Assembly (NCBI GenBank): GCA_903923915.1
Contig: CAIXZI010000022.1
Location: 1-7,985, forward strand
Reading direction: 5' to 3'
Length of the DNA stretch: 7,985 bases
Source: an uncultured Bacteroidota bacterium
GTDB taxonomy: Bacteria > Bacteroidota > Bacteroidia > B-17B0 > Aurantibacillaceae
Shown: one piece after another, positions 1 through 5,736 of the stretch
Position numbering within the stretch: the stretch's first letter is position 1
Layout of the letters: the number at the start of each line of letters is the position of its first letter
Made by a program: the position numbers and the translations under genes
Notes under the pieces: model-generated
Databases searched by the model: none
Seen by the model: only the letters and a program-made list of their open reading frames with translations
What the model was told of the DNA's origin: nothing

Positions 1-210
1 GATGAAGCCGCTGCTAAAGCTGCTGCAGATGCCAAGGCAAAGGCCGATGCCGAAGCTGCAAACAAGTCGAAAGCAGAATTAGAAGCAAAAGCCAAAGCTG
101 ATGCAGAAGCTGCGGCTAAAGCTAAGGCAGATGCTGATGCACTTGCTGCTAAAAACAAGGCAGACGCTGAAGCTGCTGATAAAGAGAATAAAGGAAAAGC
201 TAAGGCTACC
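1..210 (+). repeat. Degenerate Ala-Lys-Asp coding repeat
   Basis: The coding sequence repeats a unit of about ten codons reading roughly AKAKADAEAA, clearest at bases 31-60, 85-120 and 121-180. Copies differ mostly at third codon positions, so the protein repeat is conserved better than the DNA. Local G+C is higher than in the rest of the window because GCN alanine codons dominate. This is a protein-level low-complexity region, not a separate mobile repeat. Confidence 0.7.
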
Positions 211-630
211 ATAAGAGGAACCTTAGGTGGCGGAAATGATTTGCAATATCGTTCGGCTATGGTACGCGGAGATAATAATATGAAGTTTAAACAGTATAAA
301 GATGCTGTTGCCGCTTTTTCAGAGGCATTAACATATAAAGCAAACGACCAAGATGCTACTGCTAAATTAGCCTTGGCACAAAAAAATTTAGCCGCAGATG
401 CTAATACCTTAACAACTAAAAAAGAACCTAACCCTCTAACCTTAAAATATAATCAAGGTGTTACTGAAGAAACCATACCAGGCCAAGGGTTTGTTGAAAT
501 AATACGCATTTTAGTTAAAGGAGATGAGGCTTGGGTGTACAAGAAAAAGGTATTTAACTTTGGACAGATTATGTGGTTTAAAGACGAAGAAAGAATTACA
601 CAAAGTGCCTGGGAAAACGAAACTAAATAA
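1..630 (+). CDS. 3' part of an Ala/Lys-rich coiled-coil protein with a TPR-like repeat (5' end outside window)
   Basis: The frame is open from base 1 to the TAA at 628-630, so this is the last 209 codons of a longer gene; the TTG at 241 is not a credible start because the reading frame is open well upstream of it. Visible residues 1-70 are almost only Ala, Lys, Asp and Glu, with DAEAA recurring near residues 16, 34 and 55. This predicts a long charged helix or coiled coil of TolA type. A Gly-rich hinge (GTLGGGND, about 73-80) leads to a TPR-like helical hairpin (about 81-130, with FKQYKDAVAAFSEAL). The last ~55 residues form a compact beta-rich module (GQGFVEIIRILVKGDEAWVY ... FKDEERITQSAWENET) that resembles C-terminal ends of other Bacteroidota TPR proteins, a recollection not checked here. 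The N-terminus, and so any signal peptide or membrane anchor, cannot be seen. The next gene starts 17 bases later on the same strand, suggesting co-transcription. Function is unknown; a cell-envelope role is inference. Confidence 0.85.
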   Translation, partial: DEAAAKAAADAKAKADAEAANKSKAELEAKAKADAEAAAKAKADADALAAKNKADAEAADKENKGKAKATIRGTLGGGNDLQYRSAMVRGDNNMKFKQYKDAVAAFSEALTYKANDQDATAKLALAQKNLAADANTLTTKKEPNPLTLKYNQGVTEETIPGQGFVEIIRILVKGDEAWVYKKKVFNFGQIMWFKDEERITQSAWENETK

Positions 631-647
631 TACTAACTTTATTTATC

Positions 648-2465
648 GTGAGAAACCTGAAACTTATTATACTTTTATTTATTAGTGTTTCTGCTTTCTG
701 CCAAAAAAATACCGACGAGCAATTAGCTACTCAATTTCTACAAAATAAAGAATACGATAAGGCTTCTATTTATTTTGAAAAACTGTATGATAGAAATTCA
801 GAAATGTATTATACACCGTATTTTAAATGTTTATTAGCTACTGCTAATTTAAAAAAGGCCGAAAAAATAGCGAAGCATCAGCTTAAACGGTTTCCAATAG
901 ATTTATTTTATTACGTTGATTTAGGTCAGGTTTACAAGGCCGACAGCAACTTACTGAAAGAAAAAGAACAATATACAAAAGCTATTAAAGAGTTGGGGCA
1001 AGATATTTCTCAAACCCTTGATTTGGGCAAAGCTTTTTTAGGCGTTAAAGAATTTGATTATGCTATAGAAACTTATAAAAAAGGTAGAAGATACAATGCA
1101 GCTGTGTACCCGTTTTTTTATGAAATGGCAGATGCATTCAAAGCTAAGGGCGATATACGTTCTATGATAAATGAATACTTAGATGCTATTAGTTTTAAAG
1201 AAACCGACTTGCAAAATGTGCAAATGCAATTGCAAAATAGTTTAGGTTATGACGATGAAAAAGGAGGCTTTAATAACCCTGTACTAAAACAAGAATTGCA
1301 AAAAAGAATACAACAACATCCTGATAAAGTAATTTATTCAGATTTTTTGGTCTACATTTTAATACAGCAAAAAGATTTTGAAAGTGCCTTTATACATTCT
1401 AAAGTGCTTGATAAACGACTGAAAGAGGAAGGGTATAGAATAATGGATTTAGGAAAACTTTGTGTGCTTAATGAAGATTATGAAACTGCACAACAATGTT
1501 TTGATTACGTTATTGCTAAAGGCCCTGCTAATTTTAATTATGCCCAGGCCTGTATAGAATCTGCTAATGCGCAGTTCGAAAAAATTAGTCGGCAAAAAAA
1601 TTACACGCAAACTGATTTACTGGAAGTAGAACAAAAATTAAAAAACACCATTAAGCAATTTGGGTATAACCAACTTAGTGTTAGCGTGGTGCATAAATTG
1701 GCTGTTTTGCAGGGCTTTTATTTAAACAAAGTGCAAGAGGCTATAGATATGCTAAATGAAGTAATTAATATACCGGGTATAGATAAAGCATCTGCAGCCG
1801 AATTAAAATTAGATTTGGGCGATTTGCTCTTAATTACCGGCAATGTATGGGAGGCTTCTTTATCTTACTCGCAAGTTGAAAAAGCCTATAAATATGAGCC
1901 TATAGGGCAAGATGCCAAATTTAGAAATGCTAAAATTGCTTTTTATACCGGAGATTTTAAATGGGCAAAAGCACAGTTAGATGCGCTTAAAGGAGCCACC
2001 TCAAAATTAATTTCAAACGATGCCATGGATTTATCGCTGGTAATTTCTGATGCCATAGGTATTGATACCAACGAAGTTCCTTTGCAAATGTTTGCTTCTG
2101 CTGATTTATTATTACTTCAACATAAAAATACAGAAGGCATACAGCGCATGGATTCTATCAATATTTTGTTTGATAATAACTCGTTAGCAGATGATATTTA
2201 TTTTAAAAAAGCACAAGTATTTACCCAAGAAGCAAAATATAAAGAAGCCTTAGAAGCCTATCAGCGTGTGGTAGATGTGTATGGCGATAAAATTTATGGG
2301 GATGATGCACTGTTTAAAATGGCAGAAATTTATCAATATAACTTAAAAGATATTGAAAAAGCAAAAACCTTATATCAGGATTTTTTAACCAAGTACCCAG
2401 GAAGTGTTTATACGGTTGAAGCTCGTAAACGCTTTAGAAAACTAAGAGGAGATGTTGTAAACTAA
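648..2465 (+). CDS. Exported tetratricopeptide repeat protein, 605 residues
   Basis: The GTG at 648 is the chosen start because it directly precedes a complete signal peptide: Arg2 and Lys5, a hydrophobic core at 6-17, then a C-Q junction at 18-19. Starting at the next internal Met would lose the signal. Cys18 follows Phe, which does not fit a lipobox, so type I cleavage is more likely than lipoprotein processing. Most of the mature protein is helical repeat. A TPR-like pair is clear near residues 24-60 (LATQFLQNKEYDKASIYFEK). The two best repeats are near the C-terminus, about 515-595, where YKEALEAYQRVVDVYG and IEKAKTLYQDFLTKYPGS recall BamD/YbgF-type TPRs. No catalytic domain is visible. 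It probably acts as a periplasmic or outer-membrane-associated scaffold, an inference from signal plus TPRs. It lies 17 bases after the coiled-coil gene and upstream of ribH, from which a repeat-rich gap of 156 bases separates it. Confidence 0.88.
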   Translation: MRNLKLIILLFISVSAFCQKNTDEQLATQFLQNKEYDKASIYFEKLYDRNSEMYYTPYFKCLLATANLKKAEKIAKHQLKRFPIDLFYYVDLGQVYKADSNLLKEKEQYTKAIKELGQDISQTLDLGKAFLGVKEFDYAIETYKKGRRYNAAVYPFFYEMADAFKAKGDIRSMINEYLDAISFKETDLQNVQMQLQNSLGYDDEKGGFNNPVLKQELQKRIQQHPDKVIYSDFLVYILIQQKDFESAFIHSKVLDKRLKEEGYRIMDLGKLCVLNEDYETAQQCFDYVIAKGPANFNYAQACIESANAQFEKISRQKNYTQTDLLEVEQKLKNTIKQFGYNQLSVSVVHKLAVLQGFYLNKVQEAIDMLNEVINIPGIDKASAAELKLDLGDLLLITGNVWEASLSYSQVEKAYKYEPIGQDAKFRNAKIAFYTGDFKWAKAQLDALKGATSKLISNDAMDLSLVISDAIGIDTNEVPLQMFASADLLLLQHKNTEGIQRMDSINILFDNNSLADDIYFKKAQVFTQEAKYKEALEAYQRVVDVYGDKIYGDDALFKMAEIYQYNLKDIEKAKTLYQDFLTKYPGSVYTVEARKRFRKLRGDVVN

Positions 2466-2470
2466 ACTAC

Positions 2471-2483
2471 CTCCGCAGCGGAG
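2471..2483. repeat. Perfect 13-base palindrome CTCCGC-A-GCGGAG
   Basis: Six-base G+C-rich arms at 2471-2476 and 2478-2483 are exact reverse complements around a single A. The palindrome begins five bases after the TPR gene stop. It stands out from the AT-rich surroundings. It resembles the short 'CCGCAGCGG' type of intergenic palindrome common in Bacteroidota. A tight RNA hairpin is sterically limited by the one-base centre. No T-run follows, so I do not call it a terminator. Confidence 0.6.
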
Positions 2484-2508
2484 CTGCTGGGTATCTGTGA
2501 AAAATAAA

Positions 2509-2569
2509 GCCACAGATTACACGAATTACGCAGATAAAAAAATCTGTGCTAATCTGCGAAACCTGCGGC
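2509..2569. repeat. Imperfect 61-base inverted repeat of the 'CACAGATT...' intergenic type
   Basis: The left arm (2509-2535, starting GCCACAGATTACACG) and right arm (2542-2569, ending ACCTGCGGC) pair at about 20 of 27 positions with one bulge, around an A6 loop. The wording, based on CACAGATT, AATTACGCAGAT and ATCTGTG, matches a family of short intergenic repeats that I recognise as common across Bacteroidota genomes. A related copy lies at 5532-5560. In RNA it would fold into a long hairpin in the leader of ribH. It could shield the mRNA end or modulate ribH, but that is inference. Confidence 0.72.
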
Positions 2570-2621
2570 AAAAAAATAAAATCGAAGGAGATTAAACTTT
2601 AAAGAGATAAAAAATAAAAGT

Positions 2622-3116
2622 ATGGCCAGTAATTTAAAGAACTTATCGCAAACAGAAGGAAGCGAAGTACCCTCAGCAAAAAACATGAAATTTGCAATTG
2701 TATATGCCGAGTGGAATAGTGAGGTAACCAACGCCCTAAAAGAAGGCGCTTTGCAATCATTACTAAAACATGGTGCCGATAGGAAAAATATTTTTTTACA
2801 CACCGTGCCCGGTAGCTTCGAGTTAACCTTAGGTGCGCAATATATAGCAGAGCATTGCGAAGCAGATGCTATTATTTGTTTGGGTTGTGTTATACAGGGG
2901 GAAACCAGGCATTTTGATTTTATTTGCGATGCGGTAGCTAATGGAATTACTCATCTAAACATGAAATATAATAAACCTTTTATTTTTGGTGTACTAACTA
3001 CCGATAACCAACAGCAGGCCATTGATAGAGCAGGAGGTAAGCATGGCAACAAAGGAGACGAGGCTGCTGTTACCGCCATTAAAATGCTGCATCTTAAAGA
3101 ATTGCTTACAGCTTAG
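2622..3116 (+). CDS. ribH: 6,7-dimethyl-8-ribityllumazine synthase
   Basis: This enzyme condenses 5-amino-6-ribitylamino-uracil with 3,4-dihydroxy-2-butanone 4-phosphate to give the lumazine precursor of riboflavin, in the cytoplasm. The family motifs are present in order: Trp31 at the aromatic stacking position after the first strand (IVYAEWN), PGSFEL at 63-68, GCVIQGETRHFDF at 88-100 with the putative catalytic His97 and phosphate-binding Gly93-Thr95, GVLTTDN at 123-129, and RAGGKHGNKGDEAA at 136-149 with phosphate-contacting Arg136. The 164 residues fit the usual 150-170. About 20 polar residues precede the core, as in many Bacteroidota homologues. ATG at 2622 is the only standard start in frame upstream of the core. 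An AAGGAG lies about 31 bases upstream, too far to act as a normal ribosome site. No FMN riboswitch precedes the gene. It converges with the PorP/SprF gene. Confidence 0.97.
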   Translation: MASNLKNLSQTEGSEVPSAKNMKFAIVYAEWNSEVTNALKEGALQSLLKHGADRKNIFLHTVPGSFELTLGAQYIAEHCEADAIICLGCVIQGETRHFDFICDAVANGITHLNMKYNKPFIFGVLTTDNQQQAIDRAGGKHGNKGDEAAVTAIKMLHLKELLTA

Positions 3117-3245
3117 GGCGTTCCGCTTGATTTAGCTCAGCGTTTTTATTTTTATTATGTTTCGCAGGATGCTGCGCATTTCAAGCGGCAGGCTTTTCGT
3201 TGCAAGTTTTTGATTACAAAAAGCTTTTCACTACAATCCTTAACG
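3117..3245. repeat. Intergenic repeat with inverted arms between convergent genes
   Basis: Immediately after the ribH stop, CCGCTTGA (3123-3130) is matched perfectly by TCAAGCGG (3181-3188). Between them sits a small hairpin, CGCAG-GATG-CTGCG (3163-3176). To the right the sequence repeats GCTTTTCGTTGCAA and GCTTTTCACTACAA (3193 and 3223) as a direct pair, ending ...CAATCCTTAACGC. The last phrase, reversed, reads GCGTTAAGGATTGTAGTG, like the GCGT(T/G)AGGGATTG repeats I recall between genes in many Bacteroidota. No plausible gene is present in 3117-3285. The exact repeat boundaries are not determined. Confidence 0.6.
3207..3222. terminator. Possible bidirectional hairpin, TTTTTG-ATTA-CAAAAA
   Basis: A perfect six-base stem with a four-base loop lies in the gap where ribH (+) and the PorP/SprF gene (-) converge, and it has A- and T-runs on both sides. 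The stem is AT-rich and so weak. It also lies within the repeat region, so it may be incidental. Both flanking genes need a terminator somewhere here, and no stronger candidate is seen. Confidence 0.25.
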
Positions 3246-3285
3246 CATAACTAAAATGGTTGTGATAAAATGTTCTGCTGCTTAA

Positions 3286-4287
3286 TTAATAATTAAAATC
3301 AGGGCAGTTAGCTACTCTTCTTGAGGTTGCACCTTTATCATCGCCGCCACCCGGCGTAAAACTCATCATTACTTCTATAGAGTTAGCAGCCGCCGTGTGA
3401 AGTCTGCTTATGGTATAATCATAGCCAAAACCGGCTGTTATGTTTTTTAAGAACTTTACTTGAAAAATGGCAGATGCAAATGAGTTGCCTCGTAAAGATG
3501 CACCAACACCAACTCGTCGGTTATAAAACAGCATTAGGTTTGCTTCGGCTAACGGAATAGATTTATAGGTTGCCTGTACTTTAACAGCTGGTATTAGCAT
3601 CCAGGTATTATTGCCTAAGGGAATTTTTCTTTTTACAACAATGGTATAGGTAGCATCTAATTTAGTAGGCGGACTACCAATTTGTTTGTTTCCTTGCTGC
3701 AACTCGTTTTTATATAATTGCCTAACACTTATGTCGATATATAATTTTTTATTGTAAAGCCTTATACCCGGTATTATATCCGGATAAAGAGTAATTATGG
3801 TAGTATTTGATTTTAAATCATTTAAGGCAGGATCGTTTTGATCGTACAAGGCATTAGCTATACCTGTTTGTTTTACGCCTGCAAATATACCTGCAGCAAT
3901 ATTTAAGCCTGTAAATATTTTAAAATGAATAGAGTAAGATATGTAAGCCGCTTTAGAAGAAAATAAACCCGGGCGATCATCTTCAACATACATACCAATA
4001 GCATGCTTAGCTTTATAATTAAAATTTTTTCTCCAAGCGTACGTAAAGCTACCAAAGCTGCTTACAGGTGCATTAGCAAAACCAACCCATTGTATTCTTC
4101 TACCCACAACGGCTTCCATACCAAGGTTAGTGCCGGCATAAGCAGGGTTTGAACCATATTGGTTAAACACAAATTGCGTGTAAGTAGGTAATTGTTGGGC
4201 AAAACTACGATGAGTTATAAATGATAAGTTATAAGTTATGAGTAAATAAAGAACCCACTTATAATTTATAATTTTAAAACTCTTCAT
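3286..4287 (-). CDS. PorP/SprF family type IX secretion system membrane protein
   Basis: The protein has 333 residues and a signal peptide ending SFAQ (28-31). The family hallmark follows: QLPTYTQFVFNQYGSNPAYAG (32-52), then an all-beta body of alternating amphipathic strands expected to form an outer-membrane barrel, and the typical C-terminal NCPDF (about 327-331). Family members such as Flavobacterium johnsoniae SprF and Porphyromonas gingivalis PorP act with T9SS in export or surface attachment of cargo. SprF is specifically needed for SprB, which has a type B sorting domain. The gene begins one base after the stop of a small type B cargo gene, so it is probably that protein's partner, though this is inference. 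The ATG at 4287 is supported by this spacing and by a complete signal peptide. Oddly, signal-peptide residues about 5-26 are encoded by an AT-rich repeat (see 4210-4276), leaving a Tyr/Asn/Thr-rich insertion (ITYNLSFITHR) between the hydrophobic core and the cleavage site. Confidence 0.93.
   Translation of the reverse strand: MKSFKIINYKWVLYLLITYNLSFITHRSFAQQLPTYTQFVFNQYGSNPAYAGTNLGMEAVVGRRIQWVGFANAPVSSFGSFTYAWRKNFNYKAKHAIGMYVEDDRPGLFSSKAAYISYSIHFKIFTGLNIAAGIFAGVKQTGIANALYDQNDPALNDLKSNTTIITLYPDIIPGIRLYNKKLYIDISVRQLYKNELQQGNKQIGSPPTKLDATYTIVVKRKIPLGNNTWMLIPAVKVQATYKSIPLAEANLMLFYNRRVGVGASLRGNSFASAIFQVKFLKNITAGFGYDYTISRLHTAAANSIEVMMSFTPGGGDDKGATSRRVANCPDFNY
4210..4276. repeat. AT-rich inverted/direct repeat inside the PorP/SprF signal peptide
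   Basis: On the + strand, 4210-4242 is a run of AGTTATAA-like words (ATGAGTTATAAATGATAAG, TTATAAGTTATGAG). After a 17-base spacer, 4261-4276 carries the opposite-sense ATAATTTATAATTTTA. On the coding strand this gives AATTATAAATTATAAG ... CATAACTTATAACTTATC, imperfect inverted arms. This type of sequence, translated as INYK or ITYNL, is a recurrent short intergenic repeat in Bacteroidota as I recall it. Here it lies inside a coding region. Confidence 0.55.
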
Positions 4288-4288
4288 C

Positions 4289-4846
4289 TTATCGTATAAT
4301 AGTTACATTGCCTTTTTCATAACGAGATTTTATTTTCTCATCATAAAAAAAGATATAATAATAAGTGGCTTCTGATAATTTAATACCTAATTGAGTGCCT
4401 TCCCAAGGTGTGTATTCGTGCTTTTGCGTGTGCACTAATTGCCCCGATCTGTCAAATATTTCTAATAAAAAATCAGGATAATATATCGTATTAGAAATAC
4501 TCCAACTATCGTTATAACCATCACCATTGGGTGTAAAATGATTGGCAAAACCTACTCTGCACGGAGGATAAATTAGTGAAAAAGAAACGCTCGTATCTCT
4601 GGTTGTTGTATCGTTGTCTGAAATGTGAACAACAAAATCTCCGCCACTTAAGTTAGAAACTGAATCAGAAGTAGCGCCGTTGCTCCAACTCAAGTTATAG
4701 GGTGGAAAATGGCCTTCAACCTTAATTTTTACTGAATTAAAAAAACAAGTTTCGTAAGTTTTTACAGAGATAGTAAAACTTTGTTGCGCACTTGTCAATA
4801 AGCAAGCGATAGAAAAAATAAATAGGTATAAACTTCTTAATCTCAT
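4289..4846 (-). CDS. Miniature SprB-like surface protein with T9SS type B sorting domain
   Basis: The protein has 185 residues in three parts. A signal peptide covers 1-20 (cleavage SA-QQ). A single SprB-type repeat covers about 38-78 and is recognised by GHFPPYNLSWSNGATSDSV followed by NLSGGDFVVHISD. A C-terminal domain covers about 97-185 with the type B (gliding-motility-associated) signature: NHFTPNGDGYNDSW (102-115), the strand LLEIFDRSGQLV, W148-E-G-T, and TYYYIFFYD near the end. Proteins with this domain are exported to the surface by T9SS. SprB itself is several thousand residues long with many repeats, so this is about the smallest arrangement possible. The ATG at 4846 overlaps the preceding stop as ATGA, implying translational coupling. 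The PorP/SprF gene follows after one base. Role as a small adhesin or surface-fibre subunit is inference; Cys34 and Cys96 could form a disulfide. Confidence 0.9.
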   Translation of the reverse strand: MRLRSLYLFIFSIACLLTSAQQSFTISVKTYETCFFNSVKIKVEGHFPPYNLSWSNGATSDSVSNLSGGDFVVHISDNDTTTRDTSVSFSLIYPPCRVGFANHFTPNGDGYNDSWSISNTIYYPDFLLEIFDRSGQLVHTQKHEYTPWEGTQLGIKLSEATYYYIFFYDEKIKSRYEKGNVTIIR

Positions 4847-5733
4847 TTACACATTACGTTGATTAATTCTTCGGCGGTAGAAGAGCCTTTTGCTTTGGCT
4901 TCATTTAATAAAACACAAGCTTGTTCTTTTTGATTTAGTTTATAGGTTGTAATGGCTAATGAAAGAAAAACATCTTTATCATTTGGGTTTAACTTAGATG
5001 CCTTTGTAAGGTCGGCCTGAGAGCCCTGTAAATTTCCGCTTAACTCTCTCCAATACCCGCGCTGAAACCACGCGTTTGTATAAGTAGAATCCAGTTCAAT
5101 TGCTTTTGAAAAATCTTTATCACATAACTTTAATTCATCTAAATAGGCATGTGCTAAACCACGGTTGTAATAGGCTTTTGCACTTGTAGTATTTAATTTA
5201 ATACTCTTGGTAAAATCATATACGGCTCCTTCAAAATTACCCGATTTTGCTTTGATAATTCCACGCAAAAGATAGGCTTCAAAATAATTGCTGTTATGTT
5301 TTATAACTTCATTAATCTCTGCATAGGCTTCTTTAAAATTATTGCTTTCGGCTTCTATTTTTGCACGCAGTATATGAAGCGAATCGTTGTTTTGAGATAC
5401 TGTTAATGCTTTATCTAAATCGGTTAAAGCACCTGTGTAATTTTTAGCTGAGTCTTTAGCTAAGGCTGATAAATAAAAATCATGAACCGTTTGAGCTTGG
5501 GTAATTCCACAAATAAAAAGAAAAATAGCAAGCCACAGATTTCGCTGATATATACAGATTTGTATAATAGATTTCTTTGGAAAATAGTAATTTTTATCTG
5601 AAGAGCTTATGTAATCCTGAGATTGTTGAAGGGTGTGAGCGGACAATGCAAATGTTTCGACAGGCTCAACATGACCAAACACTATTGCCCGAAGAAGTTT
5701 ACCCATCCATGAAATCTGTGACTTTTTTTGCAT
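4843..5733 (-). CDS. Exported TPR protein with a repeat-derived N-terminal leader
   Basis: Residues about 82-296 hold five to six TPR units, clear at 92-118, 150-183 (YLLRGIIKAKSGNFEGAVYD), 184-217 (AYYNRGLAHAYLDELKLCDK) and 218-251. A short C-terminal cap follows (ACVLLNEAKAKGSS...INVMCK), common in Bacteroidota TPR proteins. A signal-like hydrophobic stretch at 66-77 ends ITQAQ (77-81), so the mature part is probably periplasmic. The start is unresolved. ATG at 5733 lies three bases after the purL stop, and ATG codon 10 is next. Both put 55-65 extra residues before the signal, and those residues are encoded by intergenic repeats. No ATG, GTG or TTG sits at the normal signal-peptide position; only CTG at codon 66 or ATA/ATC codons do. 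The stop overlaps the next ATG (ATGA). Context suggests a helper of the small surface protein and its PorP/SprF partner, which is inference. Confidence 0.82.
   Translation of the reverse strand: MQKKSQISWMGKLLRAIVFGHVEPVETFALSAHTLQQSQDYISSSDKNYYFPKKSIIQICIYQRNLWLAIFLFICGITQAQTVHDFYLSALAKDSAKNYTGALTDLDKALTVSQNNDSLHILRAKIEAESNNFKEAYAEINEVIKHNSNYFEAYLLRGIIKAKSGNFEGAVYDFTKSIKLNTTSAKAYYNRGLAHAYLDELKLCDKDFSKAIELDSTYTNAWFQRGYWRELSGNLQGSQADLTKASKLNPNDKDVFLSLAITTYKLNQKEQACVLLNEAKAKGSSTAEELINVMCK
5534..5720. repeat. Composite repeat nest with perfect 10-base inverted ends (CACAGATTTC)
   Basis: CACAGATTTC at 5534-5543 recurs exactly in reverse complement at 5711-5720, and similarity extends a few bases beyond (both run on towards a GAT). 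The left end extends as GCCACAGATTTCGCTGATA (5532-5550), the same type of phrase as the left arm of the repeat before ribH at 2509. Between the two ends lies the element at 5610-5677. The whole block fills the space between the purL stop and the signal peptide of the TPR gene. Confidence 0.65.
5610..5677. repeat. 'VEPVETF / FRQAQHD' palindromic intergenic element
   Basis: The left arm TGTAATCCTGAGATTGTTGA (from 5610) and right arm GTTTCGACAGGCTCAACATG (from 5654) are imperfect inverted repeats, 14 of 23 positions matching, with about 21 bases between. One strand translates as HVEPVETF, the other as NPEIVEG...MFRQAQHD. These peptides are recognisable translations of a short palindromic repeat (canonical form near CATCCTGAGCCTGTCGAAGG) found in many bacterial genomes, including Bacteroidota. 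The right arm is close to the canonical form and the left arm is decayed. Confidence 0.8.
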
Positions 5734-5736
5734 CTA

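Noticed and set aside
241..630. Separate small gene starting at TTG 241
   Set aside because: The same frame is open without a stop back to base 1, and the upstream residues form a coherent coiled coil, so this is one gene entering from outside the window.
648..710. Lipoprotein signal in the 605-residue TPR protein (Cys18)
   Set aside because: The residue before Cys is Phe, which does not fit a lipobox; ordinary signal-peptidase cleavage is more likely.
2466..2621. FMN riboswitch before ribH
   Set aside because: The conserved FMN-element words are not seen; the stretch is explained by palindromic repeats and an AT-rich leader.
2549..2803. 84-codon open frame on the - strand
   Set aside because: It lies antisense to ribH and runs into the palindromic repeat; no motif, and ribH is unambiguous.
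2466..5720. CRISPR array from the multiple short repeats
   Set aside because: Copies are dispersed, of different families, inverted and irregularly spaced; no regular repeat-spacer pattern and no cas gene.
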